NCBI RefSeq assembly: GCF_050947335.1
Contig: NW_027473588.1
Span: forward strand, 153,384-217,383
Direction of reading: 5' to 3'
Source: Megachile rotundata
Lineage: Eukaryota > Arthropoda > Insecta > Hymenoptera > Megachilidae
Length of the DNA stretch: 64,000 bases
The notes under the pieces were generated by a model that searched no databases, was not told the origin of the DNA, and saw only the letters and a list, made by a program, of their open reading frames with translations. The translations under genes and the position numbers were made by a program. Shown one piece after another: positions 1 to 11,425 of the stretch. The stretch's first letter is position 1. Every line of letters begins with the position of its first letter.

Positions 1-735
1 GATTGTGTGATTGTGTGGTTGTGTGATTGTGTGGTTGTGTGATTTTGTGATTGTGTGATTGTGTGATTGTGTGATTGTGTGATTGTGTGATTGTGACTGT
101 GTGATTGTGTGAGTGTGTGATTGTGTGAGTGTGTGATTGTGTGATTGTGTGATTGTGTGATTGTGTGATTGTGTGATTGTGTGATTGTGTGATTGTGTGA
201 TTGTGTGATTGTGTGATTGTGTGATTGTGTGATTGTGTGATTGTGTGATTGTGTGATTGTGTGATTGTGTGATTGTGTGATTGTGGGATTGTGTGATTGT
301 GTGACTGTGTGATTGTGCGACTGTGTGATTGTGCGATTGTGTGATTGTGCGATTGTGTAATTGTGATTGTGTGATTGTGATTGTGTGATTGTGTGATTGT
401 GTGATTGTGTGATTGTGTGATTGTGTGATTGTGTGATTGTGTGATTGTGTGATTGTGTGATTGTGTGAGTGTGTGATTGTGAGTGTGTGATTGTGTGATT
501 GTGTGATTGTGTGATTGTGTGATTGTGTGATTGTGTGATTGTGTGATTGTGTGATTGTGTGATTGTGTGATTGTGTGATTGTGTGATTGTGTGATTGTGT
601 GATTGTGTGACTGTGTGATTGTGCGATTGTCTGATTGTGCGATTGTGTGATTGTGCGATTGTGTAATTGTGATTGTGTGATTGTGATTGTGTGATTGTGA
701 TTGTGTGATTGTGTGATTGTGTGATTGTGTGATTG
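1..735. repeat. 8-mer compound block, left edge of window
   Basis: This is mostly GTGTGATT with ordered point variants. Two GTGGTT units and a GATTTTG near 42 are followed by GACT near 93 and GAGTG near 111 and 127. Then come plain 8-mers, GTGGGATT near 283, GACT and GCGACT near 303-317, GCGATT units and GTAATT near 357. A second pass of the GACT, GCGATT, GTAATT series ends near 670. The block is cut by the window start. It carries the same variant vocabulary as the modules near 3.5, 9.2, 14.3 and 20.7 kb. Confidence 0.93.
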
Positions 736-2705
736 TGATTGTGTGATTGTGATTGTGTGATTGTGATTGTGTGATTGTGATTGTGTGATTGTGATTGTGT
801 GATTGTGATTGTGTGATTGTGATTGTGTGATTGTGATTGTGTGATTGTGATTGTGTGATTGTGATTGTGTGATTGTGATTGTGTGATTGTGATTGTGTGA
901 TTGTGATTGTGTGATTGTGATTGTGTGATTGTGATTGTGTGATTGTGATTGTGTGATTGTGATTGTGTGATTGTGATTGTGTGATTGTGATTGTGTGATT
1001 GTGATTGTGTGATTGTGATTGTGTGATTGTGATTGTGTGATTGTGATTGTGTGATTGTGATTGTGTGATTGTGATTGTGTGATTGTGATTGTGTGATTGT
1101 GATTGTGTGATTGTGATTGTGTGATTGTGATTGTGTGATTGTGATTGTGTGATTGTGATTGTGTGATTGTGATTGTGTGATTGTGATTGTGTGATTGTGA
1201 TTGTGTGATTGTGATTGTGTGATTGTGATTGTGTGATTGTGATTGTGTGATTGTGATTGTGTGATTGTGATTGTGTGATTGTGATTGTGTGATTGTGATT
1301 GTGTGATTGTGATTGTGTGATTGTGATTGTGTGATTGTGATTGTGTGATTGTGATTGTGTGATTGTGATTGTGTGATTGTGATTGTGTGATTGTGATTGT
1401 GTGATTGTGATTGTGTGATTGTGATTGTGTGATTGTGATTGTGTGATTGTGATTGTGTGATTGTGATTGTGTGATTGTGATTGTGTGATTGTGATTGTGT
1501 GATTGTGATTGTGTGATTGTGATTGTGTGATTGTGATTGTGTGATTGTGATTGTGTGATTGTGATTGTGTGATTGTGATTGTGTGATTGTGATTGTGTGA
1601 TTGTGATTGTGTGATTGTGATTGTGTGATTGTGATTGTGTGATTGTGATTGTGTGATTGTGATTGTGTGATTGTGATTGTGTGATTGTGATTGTGTGATT
1701 GTGATTGTGTGATTGTGATTGTGTGATTGTGATTGTGTGATTGTGATTGTGTGATTGTGATTGTGTGATTGTGATTGTGTGATTGTGATTGTGTGATTGT
1801 GATTGTGTGATTGTGATTGTGTGATTGTGATTGTGTGATTGTGATTGTGTGATTGTGATTGTGTGATTGTGATTGTGTGATTGTGATTGTGTGATTGTGA
1901 TTGTGTGATTGTGATTGTGTGATTGTGATTGTTTGATTGTGATTGTGTGATTGTGATTGTGTGATTGTGATTGTGTGATTGTGATTGTGTGAATGTGATT
2001 GTGTGATTGTGATTGTGTGATTGTGATTGTGTGATTGTGATTGTGTGATTGTGATTGTGTGATTGTGATTGTGTGATTGTGATTGTGTGATTGTGATTGT
2101 GTGATTGTGATTGTGTGATTGTGATTGTGTGATTGTGATTGTGTGATTGTGATTGTGTGATTGTGATTGTGTGATTGTGATTGTGTGATTGTGATTGTGT
2201 GATTGTGATTGTGTGATTGTGATTGTGTGATTGTGATTGTGTGATTGTGATTGTGTGATTGTGATTGTGTGATTGTGATTGTGTGATTGTGATTGTGTGA
2301 TTGTGATTGTGTGATTGTGATTGTGTGATTGTGATTGTGTGATTGTGATTGTGTGATTGTGATTGTGTGATTGTGATTGTGTGATTGTGATTGTGTGATT
2401 GTGATTGTGTGATTGTGATTGTGTGATTGTGATTGTGTGATTGTGATTGTGTGATTGTGATTGTGTGATTGTGATTGTGTGATTGTGATTGTGTGATTGT
2501 GATTGTGTGATTGTGATTGTGTGATTGTGATTGTGTGATTGTGATTGTGTGATTGTGATTGTGTGATTGTGATTGTGTGATTGTGATTGTGTGATTGTGA
2601 TTGTGTGACTGTGATTGTGTGATTGTGATTGTGTGATTGTGATTGTGTCATTGTGATTGTGTGATTGTGATTGTGTGATTGTGATTGTGTGATTGTGATT
2701 GTGTG
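735..2705. repeat. 14-mer array, about 140 units
   Basis: A regular GTGTGATTGTGATT array. I saw only a few singletons: GTTTGATT near 1931, GAATG near 1991, GACT near 2607 and GTCATT near 2647. The last two lie close to the right edge, where the array passes into 8-mers. Confidence 0.95.
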
Positions 2706-2995
2706 ATTGTGTGATTGTGTGATTGTGTGATTGTGTGATTGTGTGATTGTGTGATTGTGTGATTGTGTGATTGTGTGATTGTGTGATTGTGTGATTGTGT
2801 GATTGTGCGATTGTGTGATTGTGCGATTGTGTGATTGTGCGATTGTGTGATTGTGCGATTGTGTAATTGTGATTGTGTGATTGTGTGATTGTGTGATTGT
2901 GATTGTGTGATTGTGTGATCGTGTGATCGTGTGATCGTGTGATTGTGTGATCGTGTGATTGTGTGATTGTGTGATTGTGACTGTGTGATTGTGAT
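2705..2995. repeat. 8-mer block with GCGATT series and GATCG cluster
   Basis: Plain 8-mers lead to four GCGATT units (about 2807-2857), GTAATT near 2863, then GATCG at 2917, 2925, 2933 and 2949, and GACT near 2979. The same order recurs at 16390-16625, where GATCG is amplified to six consecutive 8-mers. Confidence 0.92.
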
Positions 2996-3525
2996 TGTGA
3001 TTGTGTGATTGTGATTGTGTGATTGTGATTGTGTGATTATGATTGTGTGATTGTGATTGTGTGATTGTGATTGTGTGATTGTGATTGTGTGATTGTGATT
3101 GTGTGATTGTGATTGTGTGATTGTGATTGTGTGATTGTGATTGTGTGATTGTGATTGTGTGATTGTGATTGTGTGATTGTGATTGTGTGATTGTGATTGT
3201 GTGATTGTGATTGTGTGATTGTGATTGTGTGATTGTGATTGTGTGATTGTGACTGTGTGGTTGTGACTGTGTGATTGTGATTGTGTGATTGTGATTGTGT
3301 GATTGTGATTGTGTGATTGTGATTGTGTGATTGTGTGATTGTGATTGTGTGATTGTGATTGTGTGATTGTGATTGTGTGATTGTGATTGTGTGATTGTGA
3401 TTGTGTGATTGTGATTGTGTGATTGTGATTGTGTGATTGTGATTGTGTGATTGTGATTGTGTGATTGTGATTGTGTGATTGTGATTGTGTGATTGTGATT
3501 GTGTGATTGTGATTGTGTGATTGCG
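2990..3525. repeat. Variant-bearing 14-mer array, paralogue of 16.62-17.04 kb
   Basis: A 14-mer array with a 6-mer doublet at its left end, a GATTATG variant near 3036, the triplet GACT-GTGGTT-GACT at 3251-3268, and an extra 8-mer near 3328. These markers recur in the same order at 16615-17035, so the two stretches share an origin. Confidence 0.92.
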
Positions 3526-4195
3526 ATTGTGTGATAGTGTGATTGTGTGATTGTGTGATTGTGTGGTTGTGTGATTGTGTGGTTGTGTGATTGTGTGATT
3601 GTGCGATTGTGTGATTGTGTGATTGTGTGATTGTGTGATTGTGTGATTGTGTGATTGTGTGATTGTGGTTGTGTGATTGTGGTTGTGTGATTGTGGTTGT
3701 GTGATTGTGATTGTGTGATTGTGATTGTGTGATTGTGACTGTGTGATTGTGTGGGTGTGTGATTGTGTGATTGTGACTGTGTGATTGTGTGAGTGTGTGA
3801 TTGTGTGATTGTGTGGTTGTGTGATTGTGTGGTTGTGTGATTTTGTGATTGTGTGATTGTGTGATTGTGTGATTGTGTGATTGTGTGATTGTGACTGTGT
3901 GATTGTGTGAGTGTGTGATTGTGTGAGTGTGTGATTGTGTGATTGTGTGATTGTGTGATTGTGTGATTGTGTGATTGTGTGATTGTGTGATTGTGTGATT
4001 GTGTGATTGTGTGATTGTGTGATTGTGTGATTGTGTGATTGTGTGATTGAGTGACTGTGTGATTGTGCGATTGTCTGATTGTGCGATTGTGTGATTGTGC
4101 GATTGTGTAATTGTGATTGTGTGATTGTGATTGTGTGATTGTGTGATTGTGTGATTGTGTGATTGTGTGATTGTGTGATTGTGACTGTGTGATTG
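3515..4195. repeat. Compound module A, copy starting at GATAGTG 3533
   Basis: It begins with a GCGATT then GATAGTG at 3533. The order is then GTGGTT 8-mers, GCGATT, three GTGGTT-type 14-mers (about 3667-3695), GACT, GTGGGTG near 3753, GACT, GAGTG, GATTTTG near 3842, GACT, two GAGTG, a run of 8-mers, GATTGAGTGACT near 4047, GCGATT with GTCTGATT, and GTAATT near 4108. Related copies start at 9173, 13783, 17039 and 20745. Confidence 0.9.
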
Positions 4196-4370
4196 TGATT
4201 GTGTGATTGTGATTGTGTGATTGTGATTGTGTGATTGTGATTGTGTGATTGTGATTGTGTGATTGTGATTGTGTGATTGTGATTGTGTGATTGTGATTGT
4301 GTGATTGTGATTGTGTGATTGTGATTGTGTGATTGTAATTGTGTGATTGTGATTGTGTGATTGCGATTGT
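4190..4370. repeat. Short 14-mer array
   Basis: About a dozen 14-mers between two compound modules. A GTAATT unit near 4335 precedes the exit signature with GCGATT at 4363. Confidence 0.92.
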
Positions 4371-4965
4371 GTGATTGTGTGATTGTGTGGTTGTGTGATT
4401 GTGTGATTGTGTGATTGTGTGATTGTGTGATTGTGTGATTGTGTGATTGTGTGATTGTGTGATTGGGGTTGTGTGATTGTGGTTGTGTGATTGTGGTTGT
4501 GTGATTGTGATTGTGTGATTGTGATTGTGTGATTGTGACTGTGTGATTGTGTGAGTGTGTGATTGTGTGATTGTGTGGTTGTGTGATTGTGTGGTTGTCT
4601 GATTTTGTGGTTGTCTGATTTTGTGATTGTGTGATTGTGTGATTGTGTGATTGTGTGATTGTGTGATTGTGTGATTGTGACTGTGTGATTGTGTGATTGT
4701 GTGATTGTGTGATTGTGTGATTGTGTGATTGTGTGATTGTGGGATTGTGTGATTGTGTGACTGTGTGATTGTGCGACTGTGTGATTGTGCGATTGTGTGA
4801 TTGTGCGATTGTGTAATTGTGATTGTGTGATTGTGATTGTGTGATTGTGTGATTGTGTGATTGTGTGATTGTGTGATTGTGTGATTGTGTGATTGTGTGA
4901 TTGTGTGATTGTGTGACTGTGTGATTGTGTGATTGTGTGAGTGTGTGATTGTGTGATTGTGATTG
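4360..4965. repeat. Compound module A-prime, with doubled GTCTGATTTTG
   Basis: It opens with the exit signature (GCGATT at 4363, two 8-mers, GTGGTT). It then carries GATTGGGGTTG near 4461, GTGGTT 14-mers, GACT and GAGTG, and two successive GTCTGATTTTG variants at 4597 and 4613. It closes with GTGGGATT near 4740, GACT, GCGACT, GCGATT and GTAATT near 4815. The doubled GTCTGATTTTG also occurs at 17943 and 21985. Confidence 0.9.
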
Positions 4966-5115
4966 TGTGATTGTGATTGTGTGATTGCGATTGTGTGATT
5001 GCGATTGTGTGATTGTGATTGTGTGATTGTGATTGTGTGATTGTGATTGTGTGATTGTGATTGTGTGATTGTGATTGTGTGATTGTGATTGTGTGATTGC
5101 GATTGTGTGATTGCG
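4960..5115. repeat. Short 14-mer array with paired GCGATT
   Basis: About eleven 14-mers. Two successive units near the left end (about 4987 and 5001) and two at the right end (about 5099 and 5113) carry GCG in place of GTG. Confidence 0.9.
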
Positions 5116-5245
5116 ATTGTGTGATTGTGTGATTGTGTGGTTGTGTGATTGTGTGATTGTGTGATTGTGTGATTGTGTGATTGTGTGATTGTGTGATTGT
5201 GTGATTGTGTGATTGTGTGATTGTGTGATTGTGTGATTGTGATTG
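5108..5245. repeat. 8-mer run after exit signature
   Basis: It starts with GCGATT at 5113, two 8-mers and one GTGGTT, followed by about fourteen plain GTGTGATT units. Confidence 0.93.
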
Positions 5246-5660
5246 TGTGATTGTGATTGTGTGATTGTGACTGTGTGATTGTGATTGTGTGATTGTGATT
5301 GTGTGATTGTGATTGTGTGATTGTGATTGTGTGATTGTGATTGTGTGATTGTGATTGTGTGATTGTGATTGTGTGATTGTGATTGTGTGATTGTGATTGT
5401 GTGATTGTGATTGTGTGATTGTGATTGTGTGATTGTGATTGTGTGATTGTGATTGTGTGATTGTGATTGTGTGATTGTGATTGTGTGATTGTGATTGTGT
5501 GATTGTGATTGTGTGATTGTGATTGTGTGATTGTGATTGTGTGATTGTGATTGTGTGATTGTGATTGTGTGATTGTGATTGTGTGATTGTGATTGTGTGA
5601 TTGTGATTGTGTGATTGTGATTGTGTGATTGTGATTGTGTGATTGTGATTGTGTGATTGC
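5245..5660. repeat. 14-mer array, about 30 units
   Basis: A nearly pure GTGTGATTGTGATT array. One GACT variant lies near 5271. It ends in the exit signature at 5659. Confidence 0.94.
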
Positions 5661-5860
5661 GATTGTGTGATTGTGTGATTGTGTGGTTGTGTGATTGTGT
5701 GGTTGTGTGATTGTGTGATTGTGTGATTGTGTGATTGTGTGATTGTGTGATTGTGTGATTGTGTGATTGTGTGATTGTGTGATTGTGTGATTGTGTGATT
5801 GTGTGATTGTGTGATTGTGTGATTGTGTGATTGTGTGATTGTGTGATTGTGTGATTGTGA
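5655..5860. repeat. 8-mer run with two GTGGTT units
   Basis: GCGATT at 5659 is followed by 8-mers with two GTGGTT variants, then about twenty plain GTGTGATT units. Confidence 0.93.
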
Positions 5861-8490
5861 TTGTGTGATTGTGACTGTGTGATTGTGACTGTGTGATTGT
5901 GACTGTGTGATTGTGACTGTGTGATTGTGATTGTGTGATTGTGATTGTGTGATTGTGATTGTGTGATTGTGATTGTGTGATTGTGATTGTGTGATTGTGA
6001 TTGTGTGTTTGTGATTGTGTGATTGTGATTGTGTGATTGTGATTGTGTGATTGTGATTGTGTGATTGTGATTGTGTGATTGTGATTGTGTGATTGTGATT
6101 GTGTGATTGTGATTGTGTGATTGTGATTGTGTGATTGTGATTGTGTGATTGTGATTGTGTGATTGTGATTGTGTGATTGTGATTGTGTGATTGTGATTGT
6201 GTGATTGTGATTGTGTGATTGTGATTGTGTGATTGTGATTGTGTGATTGTGATTGTGTGATTGTGATTGTGTGATTGTGATTGTGTGATTGTGATTGTGT
6301 GATTGTGATTGTGTGATTGTGATTGTGTGATTGTGATTGTGTGATTGTGATTGTGTGATTGTGATTGTGTGATTGTGATTGTGTGATTGTGATTGTGTGA
6401 TTGTGATTGTGTGATTGTGATTGTGTGATTGTGATTGTGTGATTGTGATTGTGTGATTGTGATTGTGTGATTGTGATTGTGTGATTGTGATTGTGTGATT
6501 GTGATTGTGTGATTGTGATTGTGTGATTGTGATTGTGTGATTGTGATTGTGTGATTGTGATTGTGTGATTGTGATTGTGTGATTGTGATTGTGTGATTGT
6601 GATTGTGTGATTGTGATTGTGTGATTGTGATTGTGTGATTGTGATTGTGTGATTGTGATTGTGTGATTGTGATTGTGTGATTGTGATTGTGTGATTGTGA
6701 TTGTGTGATTGTGATTGTGTGATTGTGATTGTGTGATTGTGATTGTGTGATTGTGATTGTGTGATTGTGATTGTGTGATTGTGATTGTGTGATTGTGATT
6801 GTGTGATTGTGATTGTGTGATTGTGATTGTGTGATTGTGATTGTGTGATTGTGATTGTGTGATTGTGATTGTGTGATTGTGATTGTGTGATTGTGATTGT
6901 GTGATTGTGATTGTGTGATTGTGATTGTGTGATTGTGATTGTGTGATTGTGATTGTGTGATTGTGATTGTGTGATTGTGATTGTGTGATTGTGATTGTGT
7001 GATTGTGATTGTGTGATTGTGATTGTGTGATTGTGATTGTGTGATTGTGATTGTGTGATTGTGATTGTGTGATTGTGATTGTGTGATTGTGATTGTGTGA
7101 TTGTGATTGTGTGATTGTGATTGTGTGATTGTGATTGTGTGATTGTGATTGTGTGATTGTGATTGTGTGATTGTGATTGTGTGATTGTGATTGTGTGATT
7201 GTGATTGTGTGATTGTGATTGTGTGATTGTGATTGTGTGATTGTGATTGTGTGATTGTGATTGTGTGATTGTGATTGTGTGATTGTGATTGTGTGATTGT
7301 GATTGTGTGATTGTGATTGTGTGATTGTGATTGTGTGATTGTGATTGTGTGATTGTGATTGTGTGATTGTGATTGTGTGATTGTGATTGTGTGATTGTGA
7401 TTGTGTGATTGTGATTGTGTGATTGTGATTGTGTGATTGTGATTGTGTGATTGTGATTGTGTGATTGTGATTGTGTGATTGTGATTGTGTGATTGTGATT
7501 GTGTGATTGTGATTGTGTGATTGTGATTGTGTGATTGTGATTGTGTGATTGTGATTGTGTGATTGTGATTGTGTGATTGTGATTGTGTGATTGTGATTGT
7601 GTGATTGTGATTGTGTGATTGTGATTGTGTGATTGTGATTGTGTGATTGTGATTGTGTGATTGTGATTGTGTGATTGTGATTGTGTGATTGTGATTGTGT
7701 GATTGTGATTGTGTGATTGTGATTGTGTGATTGTGATTGTGTGATTGTGATTGTGTGATTGTGATTGTGTGATTGTGATTGTGTGATTGTGATTGTGTGA
7801 TTGTGATTGTGTGATTGTGATTGTGTGATTGTGATTGTGTGATTGTGATTGTGTGATTGTGATTGTGTGATTGTGATTGTGTGATTGTGATTGTGTGATT
7901 GTGATTGTGTGATTGTGATTGTGTGATTGTGATTGTGTGATTGTGATTGTGTGATTGTGATTGTGTGATTGTGATTGTGTGATTGTGATTGTGTGATTGT
8001 GATTGTGTGATTGTGATTGTGTGATTGTGATTGTGTGATTGTGATTGTGTGATTGTGATTGTGTGATTGTGATTGTGTGATTGTGATTGTGTGATTGTGA
8101 TTGTGTGATTGTGATTGTGTGATTGTGATTGTGTGATTGTGATTGTGTGATTGTGATTGTGTGATTGTGATTGTGTGATTGTGACTGTGTGATTGTGACT
8201 GTGTGATTGTGACTGTGTGATTGTGACTGTGTGATTGTGACTGTGTGATTGTGACTGTGTGATTGTGACTGTGTGATTGTGATTGTGTGATTGTGATTGT
8301 GTGATTGTGATTGTGTGATTGTGATTGTGTGATTGTGATTGTGTGATTGTGACTGTGTGATTGTGACTGTGTGATTGTGACTGTGTGATTGTGACTGTGT
8401 GATTGTGACTGTGTGATTGTGACTGTGTGATTGTGACTGTGTGATTGTGACTGTGTGATTGTGACTGTGTGATTGTGATTGTGTGATTGC
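5855..8490. repeat. Long 14-mer array, about 188 units, with GACT runs
   Basis: A 2.6-kb GTGTGATTGTGATT array. Four GACT units open it (5873-5915) and GTGTTTG appears near 6006. The stretch from about 6020 to 8180 looked unbroken. The right end carries seven consecutive GACT units (8183-8267), five plain units, then nine consecutive GACT units (8351-8463), before the exit signature at 8489. Confidence 0.95.
8183..8472. repeat. Two runs of GACT-type 14-mers (7 and 9 units)
   Basis: The second GATT of the unit reads GACT in every 14-mer from 8183 to 8267 and again from 8351 to 8463, with five unmodified units between. The strict 14-bp spacing indicates amplification of one mutated unit rather than independent substitutions (inference). 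Confidence 0.94.
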
Positions 8491-8565
8491 GATTGTGTGA
8501 TTGTGTGATTGTGTGGTTGTGTGATTGTGTGATTGTGTGATTGTGTGATTGTGTGATTGTGTGAT
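8483..8565. repeat. Short 8-mer spacer with exit signature
   Basis: GCGATT at 8489, 8-mers, one GTGGTT near 8514 and a few plain GTGTGATT units separate two 14-mer arrays. Confidence 0.92.
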
Positions 8566-9170
8566 TGTGATTGTGTGATTGTGATTGCGTGATTGTGATT
8601 GCGTGATTGTGATTGCGTGATTGTGATTGCGTGATTGTGATTGCGTGATTGTGATTGCGTGATTGTGATTGCGTGATTGTGATTGCGTGATTGTGATTGC
8701 GTGATTGTGATTGCGTGATTGTGATTGCGTGATTGTGATTGCGTGATTGTGATTGCGTGATTGTGATTGCGTGATTGTGATTGCGTGATTGTGATTGCGT
8801 GATTGTGATTGCGTGATTGTGATTGTGTGATTGTGATTGTGTGATTGTGATTGTGTGATTGTGATTGTGTGATTGTGATTGTGTGATTGTGATTGTGTGA
8901 TTGTGATTGTGTGATTGTGATTGTGTGATTGTGATTGTGTGATTGTGTGATTGTGATTGTGTGATTGTGATTGTGTGATTGTGATTGTGTGATTGTGATT
9001 GTGTGATTGTGATTGTGTGATTGTGATTGTGTGATTGTGATTGTGTGATTGTGATTGTGTGATTGTGATTGTGTGATTGTGATTGTGTGATTGTGATTGT
9101 GTGATTGTGATTGTGTGATTGTGATTGTGTGATTGTGATTGTGTGATTGTGATTGTGCGATTGCGATTGT
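8560..9170. repeat. 14-mer array with 17-unit GCG run
   Basis: After two plain units, seventeen consecutive 14-mers read GTGATTGCGTGATT, with GCG every 14 bp from 8587 to 8811. Plain 14-mers follow, with one extra 8-mer near 8945. The right end shows GCGATT variants leading into GATAGTG at 9173. Confidence 0.95.
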
Positions 9171-9860
9171 GCGATAGTGTGATTGTGTGATTGTGTTATT
9201 GTGTGGTTGTGTTATTGTGTGGTTGTGTGATTGTGTGATTGTGCGATTGTGTGATTGTGTGATTGTGTGATTGTGTGATTGTGTGATTGTGTGATTGTGT
9301 GATTGTGTGATTGTGTGATTGTGTGATTGTGGTTGTGTGATTGTGGTTGTGTGATTGTGGTTGTGTGATTGTGATTGTGTGATTGTGATTGTGTGTTTGT
9401 GACTGTGTGATTGTGTGGGTGTGTGATTGTGTGATTGTGACTGTGTGATTGTGTGAGTGTGTGATTGTGTGATTGTGTGGTTGTGTGATTGTGTGGTTGT
9501 GTGATTTTGTGATTGTGTGATTGTGTGATTGTGTGATTGTGTGATTGTGTGATTGTGTGATTGTGTGATTGTGACTGTGTGATTGTGTGAGTGTGTGATT
9601 GTGTGATTGTGTGATTGTGTGATTGTGTGATTGTGTGATTGTGTGATTGTGTGATTGTGTGATTGTGTGATTGTGTGATTGTGTGATTGTGCGACTGTGT
9701 GATTGTGCGATTGTGTGATTGTGCGATTGTGTGATTGTGCGATTGTGTAATTGTGATTGTGTGATTGTGATTGTGTGATTGTGTGATTGTGTGATTGTGT
9801 GATTGTGTGATTGTGTGATTGTGTGATTGTGTGAGTGTGTGATTGTGTGATTGTGATTGT
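9155..9860. repeat. Compound module A, near-identical to 20.73-21.42 kb
   Basis: GCGATAGTG at 9171 is followed by two GTTATT/GTGGTT pairs, GCGATT, 8-mers, three GTGGTT 14-mers, GACT, GTGGGTG at 9415, GACT, GAGTG, two GTGGTT, GATTTTG at 9503, GACT, 8-mers, GCGACT at 9691, GCGATT units, GTAATT at 9747 and GAGTG near 9835. The markers recur at 20743-21420 with an offset of 11572, then 11558. The 14-bp change is one GTGGTT 14-mer fewer in the second copy. Confidence 0.93.
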
Positions 9861-10190
9861 GTGATTGTGATTGTGTGATTGTGATTGTGTGATTGTGATT
9901 GTGTGATTGTGATTGTGTGATTGTGATTGTGTGATTGTGATTGTGTGATTGTGATTGTGTGATTGTGATTGTGTGATTGTGATTGTGTGATTGTGATTGT
10001 GTGATTGTGATTGTGTGATTGTGATTGTGTGATTGTGATTGTGTGATTGTGATTGTGTGATTGTGATTGTGTGATTGTGATTGTGTGATTGTGATTGTGT
10101 GATTGTGATTGTGTGATTGTGATTGTGTGATTGTGATTGTGTGATTGTGATTGTGTGATTGTAATTGTGTGATTGTGATTGTGTGATTGC
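9850..10190. repeat. 14-mer array, about 24 units
   Basis: A plain GTGTGATTGTGATT array with a GTAATT unit near 10162, two units before the exit signature at 10189. Confidence 0.94.
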
Positions 10191-11165
10191 GATTGTGTGA
10201 TTGTGTGATTGTGTGGTTGTGTGATTGTGTGATTGTGTGATTGTGTGATTGTGTGATTGTGTGATTGTGTGATTGTGTGATTGTGTGATTGTGTGATTGT
10301 GTGATTGTGGTTGTGTGATTGTGGTTGTGTGATTGTGGTTGTGTGATTGTGATTGTGTGATTGTGATTGTGTGATTGTGACTGTGTGATTGTGTGAGTGT
10401 GTGATTGTGTGATTGTGTGGTTGTGTGATTGTGTGGTTGTCTGATTTTGTGATTGTGTGATTGTGTTATTGTGTGATTGTGTGATTGTGTGATTGTGTGA
10501 TTGTGACTGTGTGATTGTGTGATTGTGTGATTGTGTGATTGTGTGATTGTGTGATTGTGGGATTGTGTGATTGTGTGACTGTGTGATTGTGTGATTGTGT
10601 GATTGTGCGATTGTGTGATTGTACGATTGTGTAATTGTGATTGTGTGATTGTGATTGTGTGATTGTGTGATTGTGTGATTGTGTGATTGTGTGATTGTGT
10701 GATTGTGTGATTGTGATTGTGTGATTGTGTGATTGTGTGATCGTGTGATCGTGTGATTGTGTGATCGTGTGATTGTGTGATTGTGTGAGTGTGTGATTGT
10801 GTGATTGTGTGATTGTGTGATTGTGTGATAGTGACTGTGTGATTGTGTGATTGTGTGATTGTGTGATTGTGTGACCGTGATTGTGTGACCGTGATTGTGT
10901 GACCGTGATTGTGTGACCGTGATTGAGTGACCGTGATTGTGATTGCGTGATTGTGTGATTGTGTGATCGTGTGATCGTGTGATTGTGTGATCGTGTGATT
11001 GTGTGATTGTGTGAGTGTGCGATTGTGTGATTGTGTGATTGTGTGATTGTGACTGTGTGATTGTGTGATTGTGTGATTGTGTGATTGTGTGATTGTGTGA
11101 TTGTGTGATTGTGTGATTGTGTGATTGTGTGATTGTGTGAGTGTGTGATTGTGTGATTGTGATTG
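10185..11165. repeat. Compound module A-prime plus GATCG and GACCG clusters
   Basis: The exit signature at 10189 leads to 8-mers, three GTGGTT 14-mers, GACT, GAGTG, a single GTCTGATTTTG near 10440, GTTATT, GTGGGATT, GCGATT, GTACGATT and GTAATT near 10629. Then come GATCG at 10739, 10747 and 10763, GATAGTGACT at 10827, five GACCG units (10873-10929), and a second GATCG triplet at 10965, 10973 and 10989. GAGTGTGCGATT and 8-mers close it. Confidence 0.91.
10873..10942. repeat. GACCG 14-mer cluster, 5 units (copy 1 of 4)
   Basis: Five GACCG units at 14-bp spacing, the last preceded by GATTGAG and followed by GATTGTGATTGCGTG. Related clusters of four units start at 14159, 15729 and 26109. Each GACCG creates a CpG in an otherwise C-free strand. 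Confidence 0.93.
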
Positions 11166-11290
11166 TGTGATTGTGATTGTGTGATTGCGATTGTGTGATT
11201 GTGATTGTGTGATTGTGATTGTGTGATTGTGATTGTGTGATTGTGATTGTGTGATTGTAATTGTGTGATTGTGATTGTGTGATTGCGATT
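11160..11290. repeat. Short 14-mer array
   Basis: About nine 14-mers with GCGATT near 11187 and GTAATT near 11257, ending in the exit signature at 11285. Confidence 0.92.
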
Positions 11291-11425
11291 GTGTGATTGT
11301 GTGATTGTGTGGTTGTGTGATTGTGTGATTGTGTGATTGTGTGATTGTGCGATTGTGTGATTGTGTGATTGTGTGATTGTGTGATTGTGTGATTGTGTGA
11401 TTGTGTGATTGTGTGATTGTGATTG
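11280..11425. repeat. 8-mer run
   Basis: GCGATT at 11285, 8-mers, one GTGGTT, one GCGATT near 11349, then plain GTGTGATT. Confidence 0.92.
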
